DNA of 64,000 nucleotides from Shinella sumterensis (lineage in GTDB: Bacteria > Pseudomonadota > Alphaproteobacteria > Rhizobiales > Rhizobiaceae), in contig NZ_MYFN02000007.1 of assembly GCF_004514425.2 (NCBI RefSeq), forward strand, positions 124,001-188,000, given 5' to 3'. Position 1 is the first letter of the stretch. Each line of letters opens with the position of its first letter. The position numbers and the translations under genes are program-made. Shown in pieces: positions 17,699 through 30,488 of this stretch. The notes beneath the pieces are model-generated. The model ran no database searches. It saw only the letters and a list, made by a program, of their open reading frames with translations, and was not told the origin of the DNA.

Positions 17699-20589
17699 TG
17701 TTCTGCCCTGACCTTTTTCGGCGTCGCGGGCACCGGCGCGATCATGCCGGACGGCATGCGGTCGCGCAGTTCGTCCGCCTCATCCGCCATGACGGCCTTC
17801 AGCCGCGCGATGATATTGGCCTGCCGGTTGTCCGTCGTGATCTTCTGGCCGACCAGATCGGTGACGTAGAAGGTGTCGATGACCTTCTCGCCGAAGGTCG
17901 TGATATGCGCCGAGGCAATATCGAGCGACAGGTCGGACAGGACGGCCGTGACCTCCGACAGCAGGCCGGGCCGGTCGAGGCACTCGATCTCGATGACGGT
18001 GAACTTGTTCGACAGCGTGTTGGAGATGGTGACGGCCGGCGAGACGGTGAAGGTGCGGCTGCGCTTGCGGCTCTTGGTGCGCGTGGCGATGACTTCCGGC
18101 AGGCGCTTGCGGCCGGACAGCACGTCCTCGATCATCTTGCCGATGGTGCCGGCTCGACGCATCTCGTCGGAATCGTTGGGGAATTCGCGGTTGACGAGGA
18201 TCGTGTCCAGCGCGCGCCCATCGGATGTGGTGAAGATCTGCGCATCGACGATGTTGGCGCCGGCCGCCGCGCAGGCGCCGGCAATCACGGTCAAAAGCCG
18301 CGGATGGTCGGGCGACAGCACCGTGATTTCGGTGATGGCGTGGAAGGAGTGGGTGCGCACCGTCGTCGCCAGCGTCTGGCGCGCCCGGTCGGCCTCGCGG
18401 ATGAAGGCCGCATGCCGGACCTGATCCTCCAGCGAGACCGTCAGCAGATAGGGATCGTAGTTGAGGTTCGCATAGGTCTTGCGATCCTTCTGGCTCCAGT
18501 CGGCCGGCAATGCCTTGAGCAGCACCTCGCGCGCCGCCCGCGCCCGCTCCTTGCGCGACAATTCGGAGAAGCCGCCGGAAATCAGAAGCTCGGTCTCGTA
18601 GTAGAGGGTGCGCAGCAACTGGCCCTTCCAGCCGTTCCAGACGCCGGGGCCGACCGCGCGGATATCGCACACCGTCAGCACCAGCAGCATCTTCAGGCGC
18701 TCCAGCGACTGCACCTTGTCGGCGAAGTCGACGATGGTCTTGCGGTCGTTGAGGTCGCGGGTCTGTGCGACCATCGACATGGTCAGATGCTCCTGGATCA
18801 GCCAGACGACCAGCTCCGTCTGCTTCGGCGAGAGGCCGAAACGCGGGCAGAGCTTGCGGGCGACCTTCGCCCCGGCCACCGAATGATCCTCGGGACGGCC
18901 CTTGGCGATGTCGTGCAGCAGCACCGCCACATAGAGCGCGATGCGGTCCTCGATGGCCGGCATCACCTGGTAGCTGAGCGGATGGGCCTCCTTCTCGCGG
19001 CCCTGGTCGATGCTTGCCAGCACGCCGACAGCGCGGATCAGGTGCTCGTCGACCGTATAGTGGTGATACATGTTGAACTGCATCATCGCGACGATCTTGC
19101 CGAATTCCGGGATGAACCGGCCAAGCACGCCCGCCTCGTTCATGCGGCGCAGGCTGAGCGCGGGATCGCGCGGCGAGGTCAGGATGGACAGGAAGAGGCG
19201 GTTCGCCTCCTCGTCCTCGCGCAGGGCGGCATTGACGAGCTTCAGCGAGCGCGTGACCTGCTTCAGCGCATCGGGATGGAATTCCAGCCCGTTGATGTCG
19301 GCGATGTGGAACAGCCTGATGATGTTGACCGGATCGCGCTTGAAGACATCCGAACCGGCGATGGTGATGCGGCCGCGGTCCTCGACGAAATCCAGCGTGC
19401 CGGGGATCTTGCGCGTGCGGTGGGTGAAGCGGCTGATCGCCGCGGTCAGGCCCGGCGCTTCCTTGGCCTGCTGGTCCTCCAGCGTCGCGCAGAAGATGCG
19501 CGTGAGGTCGCCCACGTCCTTGGCGACGAGGAAATAGTGCTTCATGAAGCGCTCGACGGCCGAGAGGCCCGGATGCGGCTGGTAACCGAGGCACTCGGCG
19601 ATCTCGCGCTGGATGTCGAAGGACAGCCGTTCTTCCGCCTTGCCGGTCAGGAAATGCATGTGGCAGCGCACGGCCCAGAGGAAGTCGTCCGCCTTCTGGA
19701 AGAGCTTGTATTCCTGCCGCGAGAGCACGCCGAGCTTCACCAGTTCGGCCGGATCACGGATGTGATAGAAGTATTTGGCGATCCAGAACAGGGTGTGCAG
19801 GTCGCGAAGACCACCCTTGCCTTCCTTGACGTTCGGCTCGACGAGGTAGCGCGTGTCGCCGGCCTTGCGATGGCGCTCGTCGCGTTCGGCGAGCTTGGCG
19901 GCGATGAATTCCGGGCCGGTGCCGCGCACGATCTCGCGGTCGAAGCGCACGCCCAGCTCCTCGAAAAGCGCGACCGAGCCGCAGATGAAGCGTGCCTCCA
20001 GGATCGCCGTGCGGATCGTCATGTCGCCCTTGGAAAGCTGGATGCATTCCTCGATGTTGCGGGTCGCATGGCCGACCTTGAAGCCCAGATCCCACAGGAT
20101 GTAGAGCATGAACTCGATGGCCGGCTCGCTCCAGGCGGCGGGCTTTGCCGGCAGCAGGAAGAGCAGGTCGATATCCGAGCCCGGCGCCAGCGTGCCGCGC
20201 CCGTAGCCGCCGACAGCCGTGACCGTGATGCGCGCGGCGGGCGATGCCTGACCGGCGCTGAAGACATGGTTCAGCGTGAAATCGTGAAGGACCGTTATCA
20301 GCTGGTCCTGAAGCCAGGAGATGCGCGCGGCGCATTGCAGGCCGCTGCCGTCTGAAAACAGCAGCTCGCGTGCCCGCTCCCGGCCTTCGCTATTGGCCTT
20401 CTTGAACTCGGCCAGGAGCGCGCTGCGCATGCGGTCGCGATAATCGGCATTGGCACTGGCAATGAATTCGCATCTTGCGCGCAGTGCAGGCACGTCGAGA
20501 AGGCCGGATTCGGCCGGTGCCAGAAGCTTCTTTTCCATCGGATTCCGGCTTGCGTCCCGCTTGTCGTCCATCGCCCGTTCGGTGCGCAT
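17695..20589 (-). CDS. glnD: Bifunctional PII uridylyltransferase/uridylyl-removing enzyme
   Basis: Nitrogen sensor that uridylylates PII proteins under nitrogen limitation and de-uridylylates them when glutamine is high. Domains in order (964 residues): nucleotidyltransferase with [19 protein letters not shown] near residue 130; central GlnD-specific region; HD hydrolase with [22 protein letters not shown] near residue 500; two C-terminal ACT domains (about 735-820 with [20 protein letters not shown], and 845-930 with [21 protein letters not shown]) that bind glutamine. ATG 20589 is preferred; GTG 20610 gives 7 extra residues and MDDKRD is a later option. Coupled to murJ. Functionally linked to rpoN and ptsN elsewhere in this window. 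Confidence 0.97.
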   Translation of the reverse strand: MRTERAMDDKRDASRNPMEKKLLAPAESGLLDVPALRARCEFIASANADYRDRMRSALLAEFKKANSEGRERARELLFSDGSGLQCAARISWLQDQLITVLHDFTLNHVFSAGQASPAARITVTAVGGYGRGTLAPGSDIDLLFLLPAKPAAWSEPAIEFMLYILWDLGFKVGHATRNIEECIQLSKGDMTIRTAILEARFICGSVALFEELGVRFDREIVRGTGPEFIAAKLAERDERHRKAGDTRYLVEPNVKEGKGGLRDLHTLFWIAKYFYHIRDPAELVKLGVLSRQEYKLFQKADDFLWAVRCHMHFLTGKAEERLSFDIQREIAECLGYQPHPGLSAVERFMKHYFLVAKDVGDLTRIFCATLEDQQAKEAPGLTAAISRFTHRTRKIPGTLDFVEDRGRITIAGSDVFKRDPVNIIRLFHIADINGLEFHPDALKQVTRSLKLVNAALREDEEANRLFLSILTSPRDPALSLRRMNEAGVLGRFIPEFGKIVAMMQFNMYHHYTVDEHLIRAVGVLASIDQGREKEAHPLSYQVMPAIEDRIALYVAVLLHDIAKGRPEDHSVAGAKVARKLCPRFGLSPKQTELVVWLIQEHLTMSMVAQTRDLNDRKTIVDFADKVQSLERLKMLLVLTVCDIRAVGPGVWNGWKGQLLRTLYYETELLISGGFSELSRKERARAAREVLLKALPADWSQKDRKTYANLNYDPYLLTVSLEDQVRHAAFIREADRARQTLATTVRTHSFHAITEITVLSPDHPRLLTVIAGACAAAGANIVDAQIFTTSDGRALDTILVNREFPNDSDEMRRAGTIGKMIEDVLSGRKRLPEVIATRTKSRKRSRTFTVSPAVTISNTLSNKFTVIEIECLDRPGLLSEVTAVLSDLSLDIASAHITTFGEKVIDTFYVTDLVGQKITTDNRQANIIARLKAVMADEADELRDRMPSGMIAPVPATPKKVRAEQ

Positions 20590-20632
20590 GCCTATAGACC
20601 CTTTCGGCACGCGAGGACAATCACCCTAGCCG

Positions 20633-23371
20633 TTACCGGTTGCCAAGTTCTTTCTTCAGCGCATAGAGCGCATCCAGCGCCGCGCGCGGCGTCATGTCAT
20701 CCGGGTTGAGGTCCTTCACCAGTTCCTCGACCTTCGACGGAGCGGAGCTGCGCTGCACCTCTTCGCGGCGCACCGCGACCTGGAACAGCGGCAGATCGTC
20801 GATCAGCTGGCTTGCCGGGTTCTTGCGGTCCGCATCCTCGAGCTTTGCGAGCACATCCTTGGCGCGCGCCACGACCGAGGCCGGCAGGCCGGCAAGACGC
20901 GCCACCTGAATGCCATAGGAGCGATCCGCAGCCCCCGGGCCCACCTCGTGCAGGAAGATCACGTCGCCGTCCCACTCCTTGACGCGCATTGTGGCGTTGG
21001 AAAGGCGCGCGAGCTTCTCCGACAGCACCGTCAGCTCGTGGAAATGCGTGGCGAACAGGCCACGGCAGCGATTGGCCTCATGCAGGTGCTCGACGGCGGC
21101 CCAGGCGATAGACAGGCCGTCGAAGGTCGCGGTGCCGCGGCCGATTTCATCAAGAATGACAAGCGAGCGGTCCGTCGCCTGGTTGAGGATCGCCGCCGTC
21201 TCGACCATCTCGACCATGAAGGTCGACCGGCCGCGCGCCAGATCGTCGGATGCGCCGACGCGCGAGAACAGCCGGTCCACAACGCCGATATGGGCGCTTT
21301 CGGCCGGCACGTAGGATCCCATCTGCGCGAGGATGGCGATCAGCGCATTCTGGCGCAGGAAGGTCGACTTACCGCCCATATTGGGACCGGTCAGCAGCCA
21401 GATCGCACCGTGGCCCTTGCCGTCGTGGGGCGAGAGATCGCAGGAATTGGCGACGAAGGCGGTGCCGCGCTGGCGGCGCAGCGCCTGTTCCACGACCGGA
21501 TGCCGCCCGCCGACGATGGCGAACATGGTCGAGGCGTCCACAACCGGCCGGCAATAGGCCTGCTCTTCCGCCAGGGCCGCCAGCCCGACGGACACATCCA
21601 CCACGGCAAGCGCGCGCGCCGCCGCCTTGATCGCCTCGGCTTCGGCCACCACCGCCTCGACCAGACCGTCGAAGGCGGCAAGCTCGATGGCCAGCGCCCG
21701 GTCGGCGGCATTGGCGATCTTGGTTTCGAGTTCGGAGAGCACCGTCGTGGTGAAGCGCATGGCGCCGGCCATGGTCTGGCGGTGGATGAAACGCGCCTTG
21801 GCCGCGTCGCTGTCGGTCAGCGCCGCGGCGTTTCCGGCCGAAACCTCGATGAAGTAGCCGAGCACGTTGTTGTGCTTGATCTTCAAAGACTTGACGCCCG
21901 TCTCCTCGGCATATTCCAGTTGGAGGCCGGCAATGACGCGGCGGGACTGGTCGCGCAGCGCCCGCATCTCGTCCAGCTCGGCATCGGCCGCCTCGCGGAT
22001 GAAGCCGCCGTCGCGCTTCAGAAGCGGCAGTTCGTCGGCCAGCATGAAGGCGAGGCGATGCGACAGATCGAGCGGCAGCGTGGCGATCGCGTCGCGCGCG
22101 GCGGCCAGCTCGCCCTCCAGCGCCTCGGATGCCATCAGGCGGGCGATCTCGGCAGAGGTGGAAAGCCCCTGGAGGATCGCGCCCAGATCACGCGGGCCGC
22201 CACGGCCGAGCGCGATGCGCGAAAGCGCGCGCGGCATGTCGGGCAGCTGCTTGAGGGCGCGGCGCAGGTCCTCGCAGAAGGAGGGCCGGTCGGCGAGCGT
22301 CGCAATCGAATCGAGCCGGGCATTGATCGCCTCGGGGTCGGTCAAGGGCGACATCAGACGTTCGGCGAGAAGACGCGCGCCGCCGCTCGTGGCGGTGCGG
22401 TCGATCGCCTTCAGAAGCGTGCCGCTGCGCTCGCCCGAGAGCGTGCGCACCAGTTCGAGATTGGCGCGGGTGGCGGGATCGATGAAGAGCGTCGAGGCCG
22501 AGCTTTCGCGCTCCGGCCGGCCGAGCGGCGGGCGCTCCGCGATCTGGGTTTTTTCGACATAGGCGACGGCGGCGGAGGCCGCAGCCATCTCGGCGCGCGA
22601 AAACGTCCCGAAACCGTCGAGGGTGGACACGCCGAAATAGCGCGCGATGCGGCCTTCCGCCGTGGCGCTGTCGAACAGCACGGCCGGCTGCGGCACGGCC
22701 ACGCGGCCGAGAACATCGAGCACCGGGCGGAAATCGGGATCGTGGAACAGGGTATCCGGCACGATCAGCTCTCGCGGATCAATGCGCAGGATATCGGCCA
22801 GAAGCTGGCCCTGCGCGGTCTCCGACAGGCGGAAGATGCCGGTCGAGATATCGATCCAGGCGAGCGCCATGGAGGGTTCCGCCCCGCCGCGAATGCGCGC
22901 GACGGCCATCAGGTAATTGGCATCCGAGGGCGAGAGCAGCTTTTCCTCGGTCAGCGTGCCCGGCGTGACGAGGCGCACGACATCGCGGCGCACCACGGAT
23001 TTCGAGCCGCGCTTCTTGGCCTCCGCGGGATCCTCGACCTGCTCGCAGACGGCGACGCGGAAACCGAGCGCGATGAGCCGTTGCAGATAATCGTCCGCCG
23101 CATGGACCGGCACGCCGCACATGGGAATGTCGAGGCCCATATGCTGGCCGCGTTTCGTCAGCGTGATGCCGAGCGCGCGCGAAGCGTCCACGGCATCCTG
23201 GAAGAACAGCTCGTAGAAATCCCCCATGCGGTAGAACAGCATGCTGTCGGGATTGGCCGCCTTGATCTCGATAAACTGCTCCATCATCGGCGTGGCCGAT
23301 GCGCGGCTTTCGTCGGAGGCGAGTTCGGCCGTCGACAGGATATCGTTCGGTCGTGCGATCTGGTCGTTCAC
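20633..23371 (-). CDS. mutS: DNA mismatch repair protein MutS
   Basis: Recognises base mismatches and small loops. Domain I carries the mismatch-reading motif [15 protein letters not shown] (about residues 44-58, with the Phe-x-Glu intercalating pair), then connector, lever and clamp domains; the ABC-type ATPase has Walker [15 protein letters not shown] near residue 660, [12 protein letters not shown] and Walker [13 protein letters not shown], and the C-terminal helix-turn-helix part follows. Length 912 fits. The start at 23371 is GTG with only a weak ribosome site; the [13 protein letters not shown] segment could be a shorter start. It is divergent from tme with 115 bases between starts. Confidence 0.97.
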   Translation of the reverse strand: MNDQIARPNDILSTAELASDESRASATPMMEQFIEIKAANPDSMLFYRMGDFYELFFQDAVDASRALGITLTKRGQHMGLDIPMCGVPVHAADDYLQRLIALGFRVAVCEQVEDPAEAKKRGSKSVVRRDVVRLVTPGTLTEEKLLSPSDANYLMAVARIRGGAEPSMALAWIDISTGIFRLSETAQGQLLADILRIDPRELIVPDTLFHDPDFRPVLDVLGRVAVPQPAVLFDSATAEGRIARYFGVSTLDGFGTFSRAEMAAASAAVAYVEKTQIAERPPLGRPERESSASTLFIDPATRANLELVRTLSGERSGTLLKAIDRTATSGGARLLAERLMSPLTDPEAINARLDSIATLADRPSFCEDLRRALKQLPDMPRALSRIALGRGGPRDLGAILQGLSTSAEIARLMASEALEGELAAARDAIATLPLDLSHRLAFMLADELPLLKRDGGFIREAADAELDEMRALRDQSRRVIAGLQLEYAEETGVKSLKIKHNNVLGYFIEVSAGNAAALTDSDAAKARFIHRQTMAGAMRFTTTVLSELETKIANAADRALAIELAAFDGLVEAVVAEAEAIKAAARALAVVDVSVGLAALAEEQAYCRPVVDASTMFAIVGGRHPVVEQALRRQRGTAFVANSCDLSPHDGKGHGAIWLLTGPNMGGKSTFLRQNALIAILAQMGSYVPAESAHIGVVDRLFSRVGASDDLARGRSTFMVEMVETAAILNQATDRSLVILDEIGRGTATFDGLSIAWAAVEHLHEANRCRGLFATHFHELTVLSEKLARLSNATMRVKEWDGDVIFLHEVGPGAADRSYGIQVARLAGLPASVVARAKDVLAKLEDADRKNPASQLIDDLPLFQVAVRREEVQRSSAPSKVEELVKDLNPDDMTPRAALDALYALKKELGNR

Positions 23372-23432
23372 GGAGAGTCAGTTCTTCCCAAAAAAGAGGT
23401 GTCACCCTAGCCATGTGCCGCTATAGAAAACA

Positions 23433-23466
23433 ACACCTGCGTGGAGGTGTGGGCCTATCGCCCACA
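23433..23466 (+). promoter_or_regulatory. Two mutually exclusive hairpins in the tme leader
   Basis: ACACCT (23433-23438) can pair with AGGTGT (23445-23450), loop GCGTGG. TGTGGGC (23448-23454) can pair with GCCCACA (23460-23466), loop CTATC. The two stems share bases 23448-23450, so only one can form. GGAG (23467-23470), near the start codons at 23472/23487, follows the second stem immediately. No ligand class is recognisable; a leader switch or accessibility control is inference. Confidence 0.4.
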
Positions 23467-23486
23467 GGAGTATGAAGGGGGACAGC

Positions 23487-25772
<2,286 letters not shown>

Positions 25773-25793
25773 GGCAGTAGGCAGTAGGCAGTA
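25773..25793. repeat. Three tandem GGCAGTA heptamers
   Basis: Three perfect copies of GGCAGTA start on the base after the tme stop codon and end in a further GG. They lie in the 66-base gap between the convergent tme and olsB genes. The unit contains TAG. Role unknown; compare the GAATAGC heptamers at 44205. Confidence 0.85.
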
Positions 25794-25838
25794 GGGAAGC
25801 GCAACACACCTACCGGTTATTGGCTACCGCCTCATTCC

Positions 25839-26717
25839 TCAGCTCGCGAAACGCCCGGCATCCGCGCCATAGTAATTGAGATAGCGGCCGGAAATCTGGC
25901 CGATCGGCAGGACGATCAGCACGTCCGTCGTGTTGAAGGCGTGGTCCACGACCGCGCCGCTGCCGATGGTCGCGCCGAGCCTCAGGTAGCCCTTCACGAG
26001 CGGCGGCATGGCCACCAGCGCCTTGCGCGCATCGATGCCTTCCGCCGGCATCAGGTCCATGACGCGGAAGAGTTCCGGCCGGGCCGAAACGCTCCAGTCG
26101 TCCTTGGCCTGCACATTGTGGTGCAGGAAGGAAAGCGCCAGCGCGTGCTCCTCCGGCACCGTGCCGTGGAAGGAGGCGCAGCCGAACATCACGTCCACGC
26201 CATGTTTCAGCGAATAGGCCCAGGCGCCCTGCCAAAGCAGCTCGACCGTGCGCTTGGTGCGATAGGCCGGCAGCACGCAGGAGCGGCCGAGCTCCATGAA
26301 GCGCTTGTCGGGATGGCGGGCGACCAGGGCGTCGACATCGAACTCGGACTGCGAATAGAAGCCGCCGGAAACGGCCGCCACATCCTGCCGCAACAGCCGG
26401 TAGGTGCCGACGATCTGCTCCTCGGCATCGCCCTCGATTGCGGTATCGAGCACGAGCAGGTGGTCGCAGACCATGTCCCAGGCATCGATGTCGCGCTTGC
26501 GGCGCACGGCATCGGGCGAAAGTTGGGCGTTCATCTCCTCGACGAAGACGCGGTAGCGTACGGCCTGCGCGGCATCGATCTCGGAGACGGAGCGCGCCAG
26601 ACGGGTTTCGAGATTGCCAATGCGGCCGAGCACGTCCGACGCCGGCCGTTCCGTTGCCGGGGCGGGCTTCTGAGCGATCTCCGCGGGAGCGATGGTCTGG
26701 GAGAGTTCGATCGTCAT
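25839..26717 (-). CDS. olsB: L-ornithine N-alpha-acyltransferase OlsB
   Basis: Transfers a 3-hydroxyacyl group from acyl carrier protein to ornithine, making lyso-ornithine lipid, the first step to phosphorus-free ornithine lipids. The 292-residue protein shows the hemolysin/OlsB acyltransferase core: ETRLARSVSEIDAAQAVRYRVFVEEM, FMELGRSCVLPAYRTKRTVELLWQG, and a C-terminal KGYLRLGATIGSGAVVDHAFNTTDVLIVLP segment. It directly follows tme (convergent), the same place as in S. meliloti. It is phosphate-starvation induced in other rhizobia; I did not recognise a convincing pho box in the 102-base upstream gap. The second enzyme, olsA, is at 10610-11398. Confidence 0.92.
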   Translation of the reverse strand: MTIELSQTIAPAEIAQKPAPATERPASDVLGRIGNLETRLARSVSEIDAAQAVRYRVFVEEMNAQLSPDAVRRKRDIDAWDMVCDHLLVLDTAIEGDAEEQIVGTYRLLRQDVAAVSGGFYSQSEFDVDALVARHPDKRFMELGRSCVLPAYRTKRTVELLWQGAWAYSLKHGVDVMFGCASFHGTVPEEHALALSFLHHNVQAKDDWSVSARPELFRVMDLMPAEGIDARKALVAMPPLVKGYLRLGATIGSGAVVDHAFNTTDVLIVLPIGQISGRYLNYYGADAGRFAS

Positions 26718-26819
26718 GGCAGTCTACCCGTTGATGAGCTTCGCGACTTTAATCACGATTCTGCAACAGGATAATGACGTAAAGCTGGCTTGGATAGGGC
26801 AAAGCCGCCGGGGTGGCCG

Positions 26820-29090
26820 TCAGGCCCGTGCGCGCCGGGCGATCCGGGCGATTTCTCCCAGAAGACGCGCGGGATCGGCGGGCTTGGCCAGCACCGCATC
26901 GGCGCCGATGGAAAGGAGTTCCTCCGCTAGGCCCGTGCGGTTGTCCGCCGTCAGCACCATCACGGGAAGGCGGGCATTGCCGTAATCGCAGCGCACGATC
27001 CGGGCGATCATCTCCTGCCCTTCACCGCCCGGCATGCCGAGATCGGTGACGATCAGTTCAGGCGCAAACGGCCCCGCATCCGTCGCCCCGCCGAGCGCGG
27101 AGACAAGAGCCGGATAATCCGGCACGTGGCGTACCGTATGGCCGGCGCGTTCCAGGACCGAGCGCACCAGCATGGCATTGACCGGATCGTCCTCCGCCAG
27201 CAGGATCCGGATGCCCGAGGAGGCCGCCGCACGCGGGTCCGGCGCCACCGGCGGAGGGTCCTTCAGGATCGGGCGGTTGTCGTTGATCGCGTCGCGCACC
27301 TCGACCCCCTTCATCCGGCCGCGCAGCACCTCGACGAGCGAACGCTCGCGCAGCGGCCGGATCAGCCAGGAATCGTACCCCTCGCCCTTGCCGATGGCGC
27401 GGCTGCCGCGATCCTCGGGATTGACGAGATAGATGCGGCGGGCGGCGCTCTCGCGCAGAAAGGCCATGTCGGCCAGTTCGCGGCGGAAGACCCCGGCCAG
27501 GCGGTTGTCCACGATGATATCGGTGAGGGTTTCTCCCCGTGCGGCCAGGTGGCGCATGACGTTTTCGGCCTCCTCGACGGAGGTGGCGAGATGGCAGGCG
27601 CCGCCGAGCGCGCCGATGGTGCGCACCAGCGCCGCCGAGGCGGGACCCGCCGGCGCGAGCAGGAAGACGAGGCTGCCGCGCAGCACGCTCTTGCGCGTGC
27701 CGCGAGAGGCGCGCAGCCGCGCCTCCACCGGCATGCGGATGGTGAAGGTGCTGCCCCGGCCGGGGGCGCTCTCCAGCGTCAGGGCGCCGCCGGCCTCGGA
27801 AAGGATGCGTGCCGAGATGGCGAGCCCCAGCCCCGTGCCGCCGCTGCGCTGCGCCGCACTGCCGGTCTGTTCGAATTCCTCGAAGATGCGGGCCTGCTCG
27901 TCCGGCCGCATGCCGGGCCCCGTATCCGTCACCCGGATGACGATGGCATCGCCGTCGAGCATCGTTTCCAGCAGGACACCGCCGGTATGGGTGAATTTCA
28001 CGGCATTGCCGACGACATTGTAGAGCACCTGGCGCAGGCGCGCGGCGTCGTAGAGAAGAAGGCCCGGCACATCCGCGGAGACGAACGAACCGATCTCGAT
28101 CCCCTTTTCATGGGCGCGCGGCGACAGCATCTCCACGACGCTTTCCAGCATCGGACGCACCGGCTCTTCCGACGGCCGCAGCTGGAAGCGGCCTGCCTCG
28201 ATGCTGGAGAAATCCAGGAGGTCGTCGACGAGCTGCACGAGCGCATGCCCGGACTGGCGCATGCCGGCGAGGTAGTTCTTCTGCTCGGCCGTGAGCCGGG
28301 TCTGGCCCAGGAGATGGGACATGCCGAGGATGCCGGAAAGCGGCGTGCGGATTTCGTGGCTGACGGTGGCCAGCAGGCGAGACTTGGCGGCACTCGCCGC
28401 CTCCGCGCGCTGGCGGGCCTTCTCGCGCTCGCCTTCCGCCCGGCGTTCTTCCGTCACGTCGCGCGCAATGGACTGCACCACCAGTTCGCCCGACGCGGGA
28501 TCGCGCACCGTGACATCGTGCCAGGAATAGATGCGCATGCCAGACGCGGTTTGCACGTCGACATCGTAGCGATGTGCGCTTGCCTGCGAACGGAAGGAGA
28601 GGCCGAGCGCCTCCAGCGTGCGGCCTTCGACATCAGCGACGCCCGTCAGCGCACCCAGAACGGCATTGGCCCGCAGGATGCGGCCATCAAGGGTGCGGGT
28701 GACGATGATATCGCCCAGCACGTCATGGATCGCGGAAAGGATTTCGGAGGTCTCGCTGCGTTCCCAGCCGCGGTCATGCATCGTCTCGATGCCGGCGGGC
28801 GGCCGGCGGGACAGGAAGAGGAACATGGCGCCGGCTATGCCCGTGAGACCAAGACCGGCGGCAGCGATGTAAAAGCCCGACGCCATGCCGGTGATCAGGA
28901 CCAGCGCGGCGCAAAGCAGACCGACGCCGGCGATGACGGCGCGGATCGCCGCATGGCTTTCCCGCGCGGGTGCGGCGGACGCTGAGGCGTCGCGCGTGAC
29001 CTCTCCATCCGGGCGGCCGTGAGCCGGCCGGGACGGCGCCTCGGCGAATTCGGCCTGAAGCCGGCTCTGTAGCTTGACGGGTTCGCTCAT
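26820..29090 (-). CDS. Membrane hybrid sensor histidine kinase
   Basis: Orphan two-component hybrid kinase of 756 residues. Order: charged N-terminus; two hydrophobic helices (about 47-95); PAS domain (about 110-220: DIIVTRTLDGRILRANAVLGALTG); coiled linker; HisKA with ATVSHEIRTPLSG (phospho-His near 245); HATPase with NVVGNAVKFT, DTGPGM and GGTGLGLAISARIL; a degenerate receiver-like region (about 475-590) lacking the acidic pair and with Arg in place of the conserved Lys; and a C-terminal receiver with AEDDPVN, phospho-acceptor Asp in LIVTDLGMPG and Lys in LAKPADP. No response regulator or HPt partner adjoins it. The signal is unknown. It lies between olsB and lspA, on the same strand. Confidence 0.93.
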   Translation of the reverse strand: MSEPVKLQSRLQAEFAEAPSRPAHGRPDGEVTRDASASAAPARESHAAIRAVIAGVGLLCAALVLITGMASGFYIAAAGLGLTGIAGAMFLFLSRRPPAGIETMHDRGWERSETSEILSAIHDVLGDIIVTRTLDGRILRANAVLGALTGVADVEGRTLEALGLSFRSQASAHRYDVDVQTASGMRIYSWHDVTVRDPASGELVVQSIARDVTEERRAEGEREKARQRAEAASAAKSRLLATVSHEIRTPLSGILGMSHLLGQTRLTAEQKNYLAGMRQSGHALVQLVDDLLDFSSIEAGRFQLRPSEEPVRPMLESVVEMLSPRAHEKGIEIGSFVSADVPGLLLYDAARLRQVLYNVVGNAVKFTHTGGVLLETMLDGDAIVIRVTDTGPGMRPDEQARIFEEFEQTGSAAQRSGGTGLGLAISARILSEAGGALTLESAPGRGSTFTIRMPVEARLRASRGTRKSVLRGSLVFLLAPAGPASAALVRTIGALGGACHLATSVEEAENVMRHLAARGETLTDIIVDNRLAGVFRRELADMAFLRESAARRIYLVNPEDRGSRAIGKGEGYDSWLIRPLRERSLVEVLRGRMKGVEVRDAINDNRPILKDPPPVAPDPRAAASSGIRILLAEDDPVNAMLVRSVLERAGHTVRHVPDYPALVSALGGATDAGPFAPELIVTDLGMPGGEGQEMIARIVRCDYGNARLPVMVLTADNRTGLAEELLSIGADAVLAKPADPARLLGEIARIARRARA

Positions 29091-29145
29091 GGGATCCGCT
29101 TATCATGCGGACCGTTCAAATCGGCTTCAGCAAGTCGCTAAAAGT

Positions 29146-29637
29146 TTAGCGATCCTTACGGCGCAGCAGAAGCAGTTCGTCGAGGATCACCAGGCCTGCG
29201 CCGATGGTGATGAAACTGTCGGCGAGATTGAACACCGCGAAGGACCATGTCTCCGTGTAGAACAGGATATAGTCGATCACATAGCCGAAGAGCGCCCGGT
29301 CGATGAGGTTGCCGAAGGCGCCGGCGATGATGAAGGCGTAGCCGGCATGGGCGAAGCCGCGCTCCTTCGGCGTCTGCCGCCACAGCCAGGCGACGAAAGC
29401 CACGACGAAAAGGCGCAGCGTCACGATCAGCCAGCCCTCCAGGCCCGACAGCATCGAGAAGGCGACGCCGTAATTGTAGGTGCGGTAGAGCGCCAGCATC
29501 GGCACGACATGCACCGCCTCCTGGAAGGGAAGCCACATCTCGACGGCGAATTTCACCGCCTGATCGAGCAGCAGCGCGAGCAGGATGACGATGATGACCG
29601 GCACCGGCCGGGACATGAGGGGAATGCGATTGGTCAT
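29146..29637 (-). CDS. lspA: Prolipoprotein signal peptidase (signal peptidase II)
   Basis: Inner-membrane aspartyl protease removing signal peptides of diacylated prolipoproteins. Four hydrophobic helices in 163 residues; the catalytic aspartates lie in [16 protein letters not shown] and FNLADSFI, within the family signatures. [11 protein letters not shown] corresponds to the NxGxAFS motif. The ATG at 29637 overlaps the stop of the RNA methyltransferase gene by 4 bases (ATGA), supporting this start although the frame is open much further. Functionally one step before Lnt (4678-6261). Confidence 0.96.
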   Translation of the reverse strand: MTNRIPLMSRPVPVIIVILLALLLDQAVKFAVEMWLPFQEAVHVVPMLALYRTYNYGVAFSMLSGLEGWLIVTLRLFVVAFVAWLWRQTPKERGFAHAGYAFIIAGAFGNLIDRALFGYVIDYILFYTETWSFAVFNLADSFITIGAGLVILDELLLLRRKDR

Positions 29638-30488
29638 GCGCGGTCGTCCAGCGTCAGCAGGTGGCGGCGCGCCTCGAAGAGCATGACGCCGGTTGCGATG
29701 GCGAGGTTGAGCGAATCCGCAAGGCCCGCCTGCGGAATGCGGGCCAGCGCATCCGCCTCGCTCGCCAGCGTATCCGGCAGGCCGGACTGCTCGTTGCCCA
29801 TCAGGAGCACGACGGGCTTCGTCTTGTAGTCGATGGTGCGATAATCGACGGCGCCGGCGAGATGGGTCGCAACGACGCGCACGCCCGCCCCCTTCTTCCA
29901 GGCGAGGAAGTCCGCCACGCTGGCCCTGACCAGCGGCACGGCGAAGACCGATCCCATCGTGGCGCGCACGGTCTCCATCGAGAACGGGTCGGTGCTTTCG
30001 CCGACGAGGATGACGCCGCTCGCACCCGCGGCATCGGCCGTGCGGATGATCGTGCCGAGATTGCCGGGATCGCGGACGCGATCGAGCGCGACATAGGTCT
30101 CGCCGTTTCCGGGCCTCACGTCGCGCAGGTTCGTCCAGCGCTGGGTGAAGATGCCGACGACCATCTGCGGATTGTCGCGCCGCGTGATCGAGGAAAGCAC
30201 CTTCTCGCTCACCTCCAGCACCAGACCGCCGCGCGCCACCGTCTTCGTCGCGCATTGCACGACCTGCGGCTTGTCCTTGACGTTCTTGGCATAGACCAAT
30301 GTGCGGATCTCGAAGCCGAGCTCCAGCGCGTCGATGACGAGCTTGAGGCCTTCGGCCATGAAGCTCTTCGTCTCGTCGCGGTGCTTCTTGTCGGACAGCG
30401 CCTTGATGTCCTTGACGATCGGGTTGGAGAGGCTCGTGACCTCCTTGACCTGCCCGACGCGGCGCGTTCCCTGGTGATCGTGGCTCAT
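29634..30488 (-). CDS. TrmH/SpoU-family RNA 2'-O-methyltransferase
   Basis: SPOUT-class RNA ribose methyltransferase. Residues 1-110 are the substrate-binding N-terminal domain ([31 protein letters not shown]); the SpoU catalytic domain has [21 protein letters not shown] (motif 1, Asn and Arg), [13 protein letters not shown] (motif 2) and [27 protein letters not shown] (motif 3). Target nucleotide (rRNA or tRNA) is not evident. ATG 30488 overlaps the upstream methyltransferase stop by 4 bases; ATG 30500 is possible. Forms a coupled string RlmI-like, SpoU, lspA. Confidence 0.93.
   Translation of the reverse strand: MSHDHQGTRRVGQVKEVTSLSNPIVKDIKALSDKKHRDETKSFMAEGLKLVIDALELGFEIRTLVYAKNVKDKPQVVQCATKTVARGGLVLEVSEKVLSSITRRDNPQMVVGIFTQRWTNLRDVRPGNGETYVALDRVRDPGNLGTIIRTADAAGASGVILVGESTDPFSMETVRATMGSVFAVPLVRASVADFLAWKKGAGVRVVATHLAGAVDYRTIDYKTKPVVLLMGNEQSGLPDTLASEADALARIPQAGLADSLNLAIATGVMLFEARRHLLTLDDRA

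Noticed and set aside
17698-20355. 885-residue open frame on the plus strand opposite glnD
   Set aside because: It is an antisense shadow of glnD; sequence is low complexity Gly/Arg/Asp and has no domain, while glnD is fully conserved.
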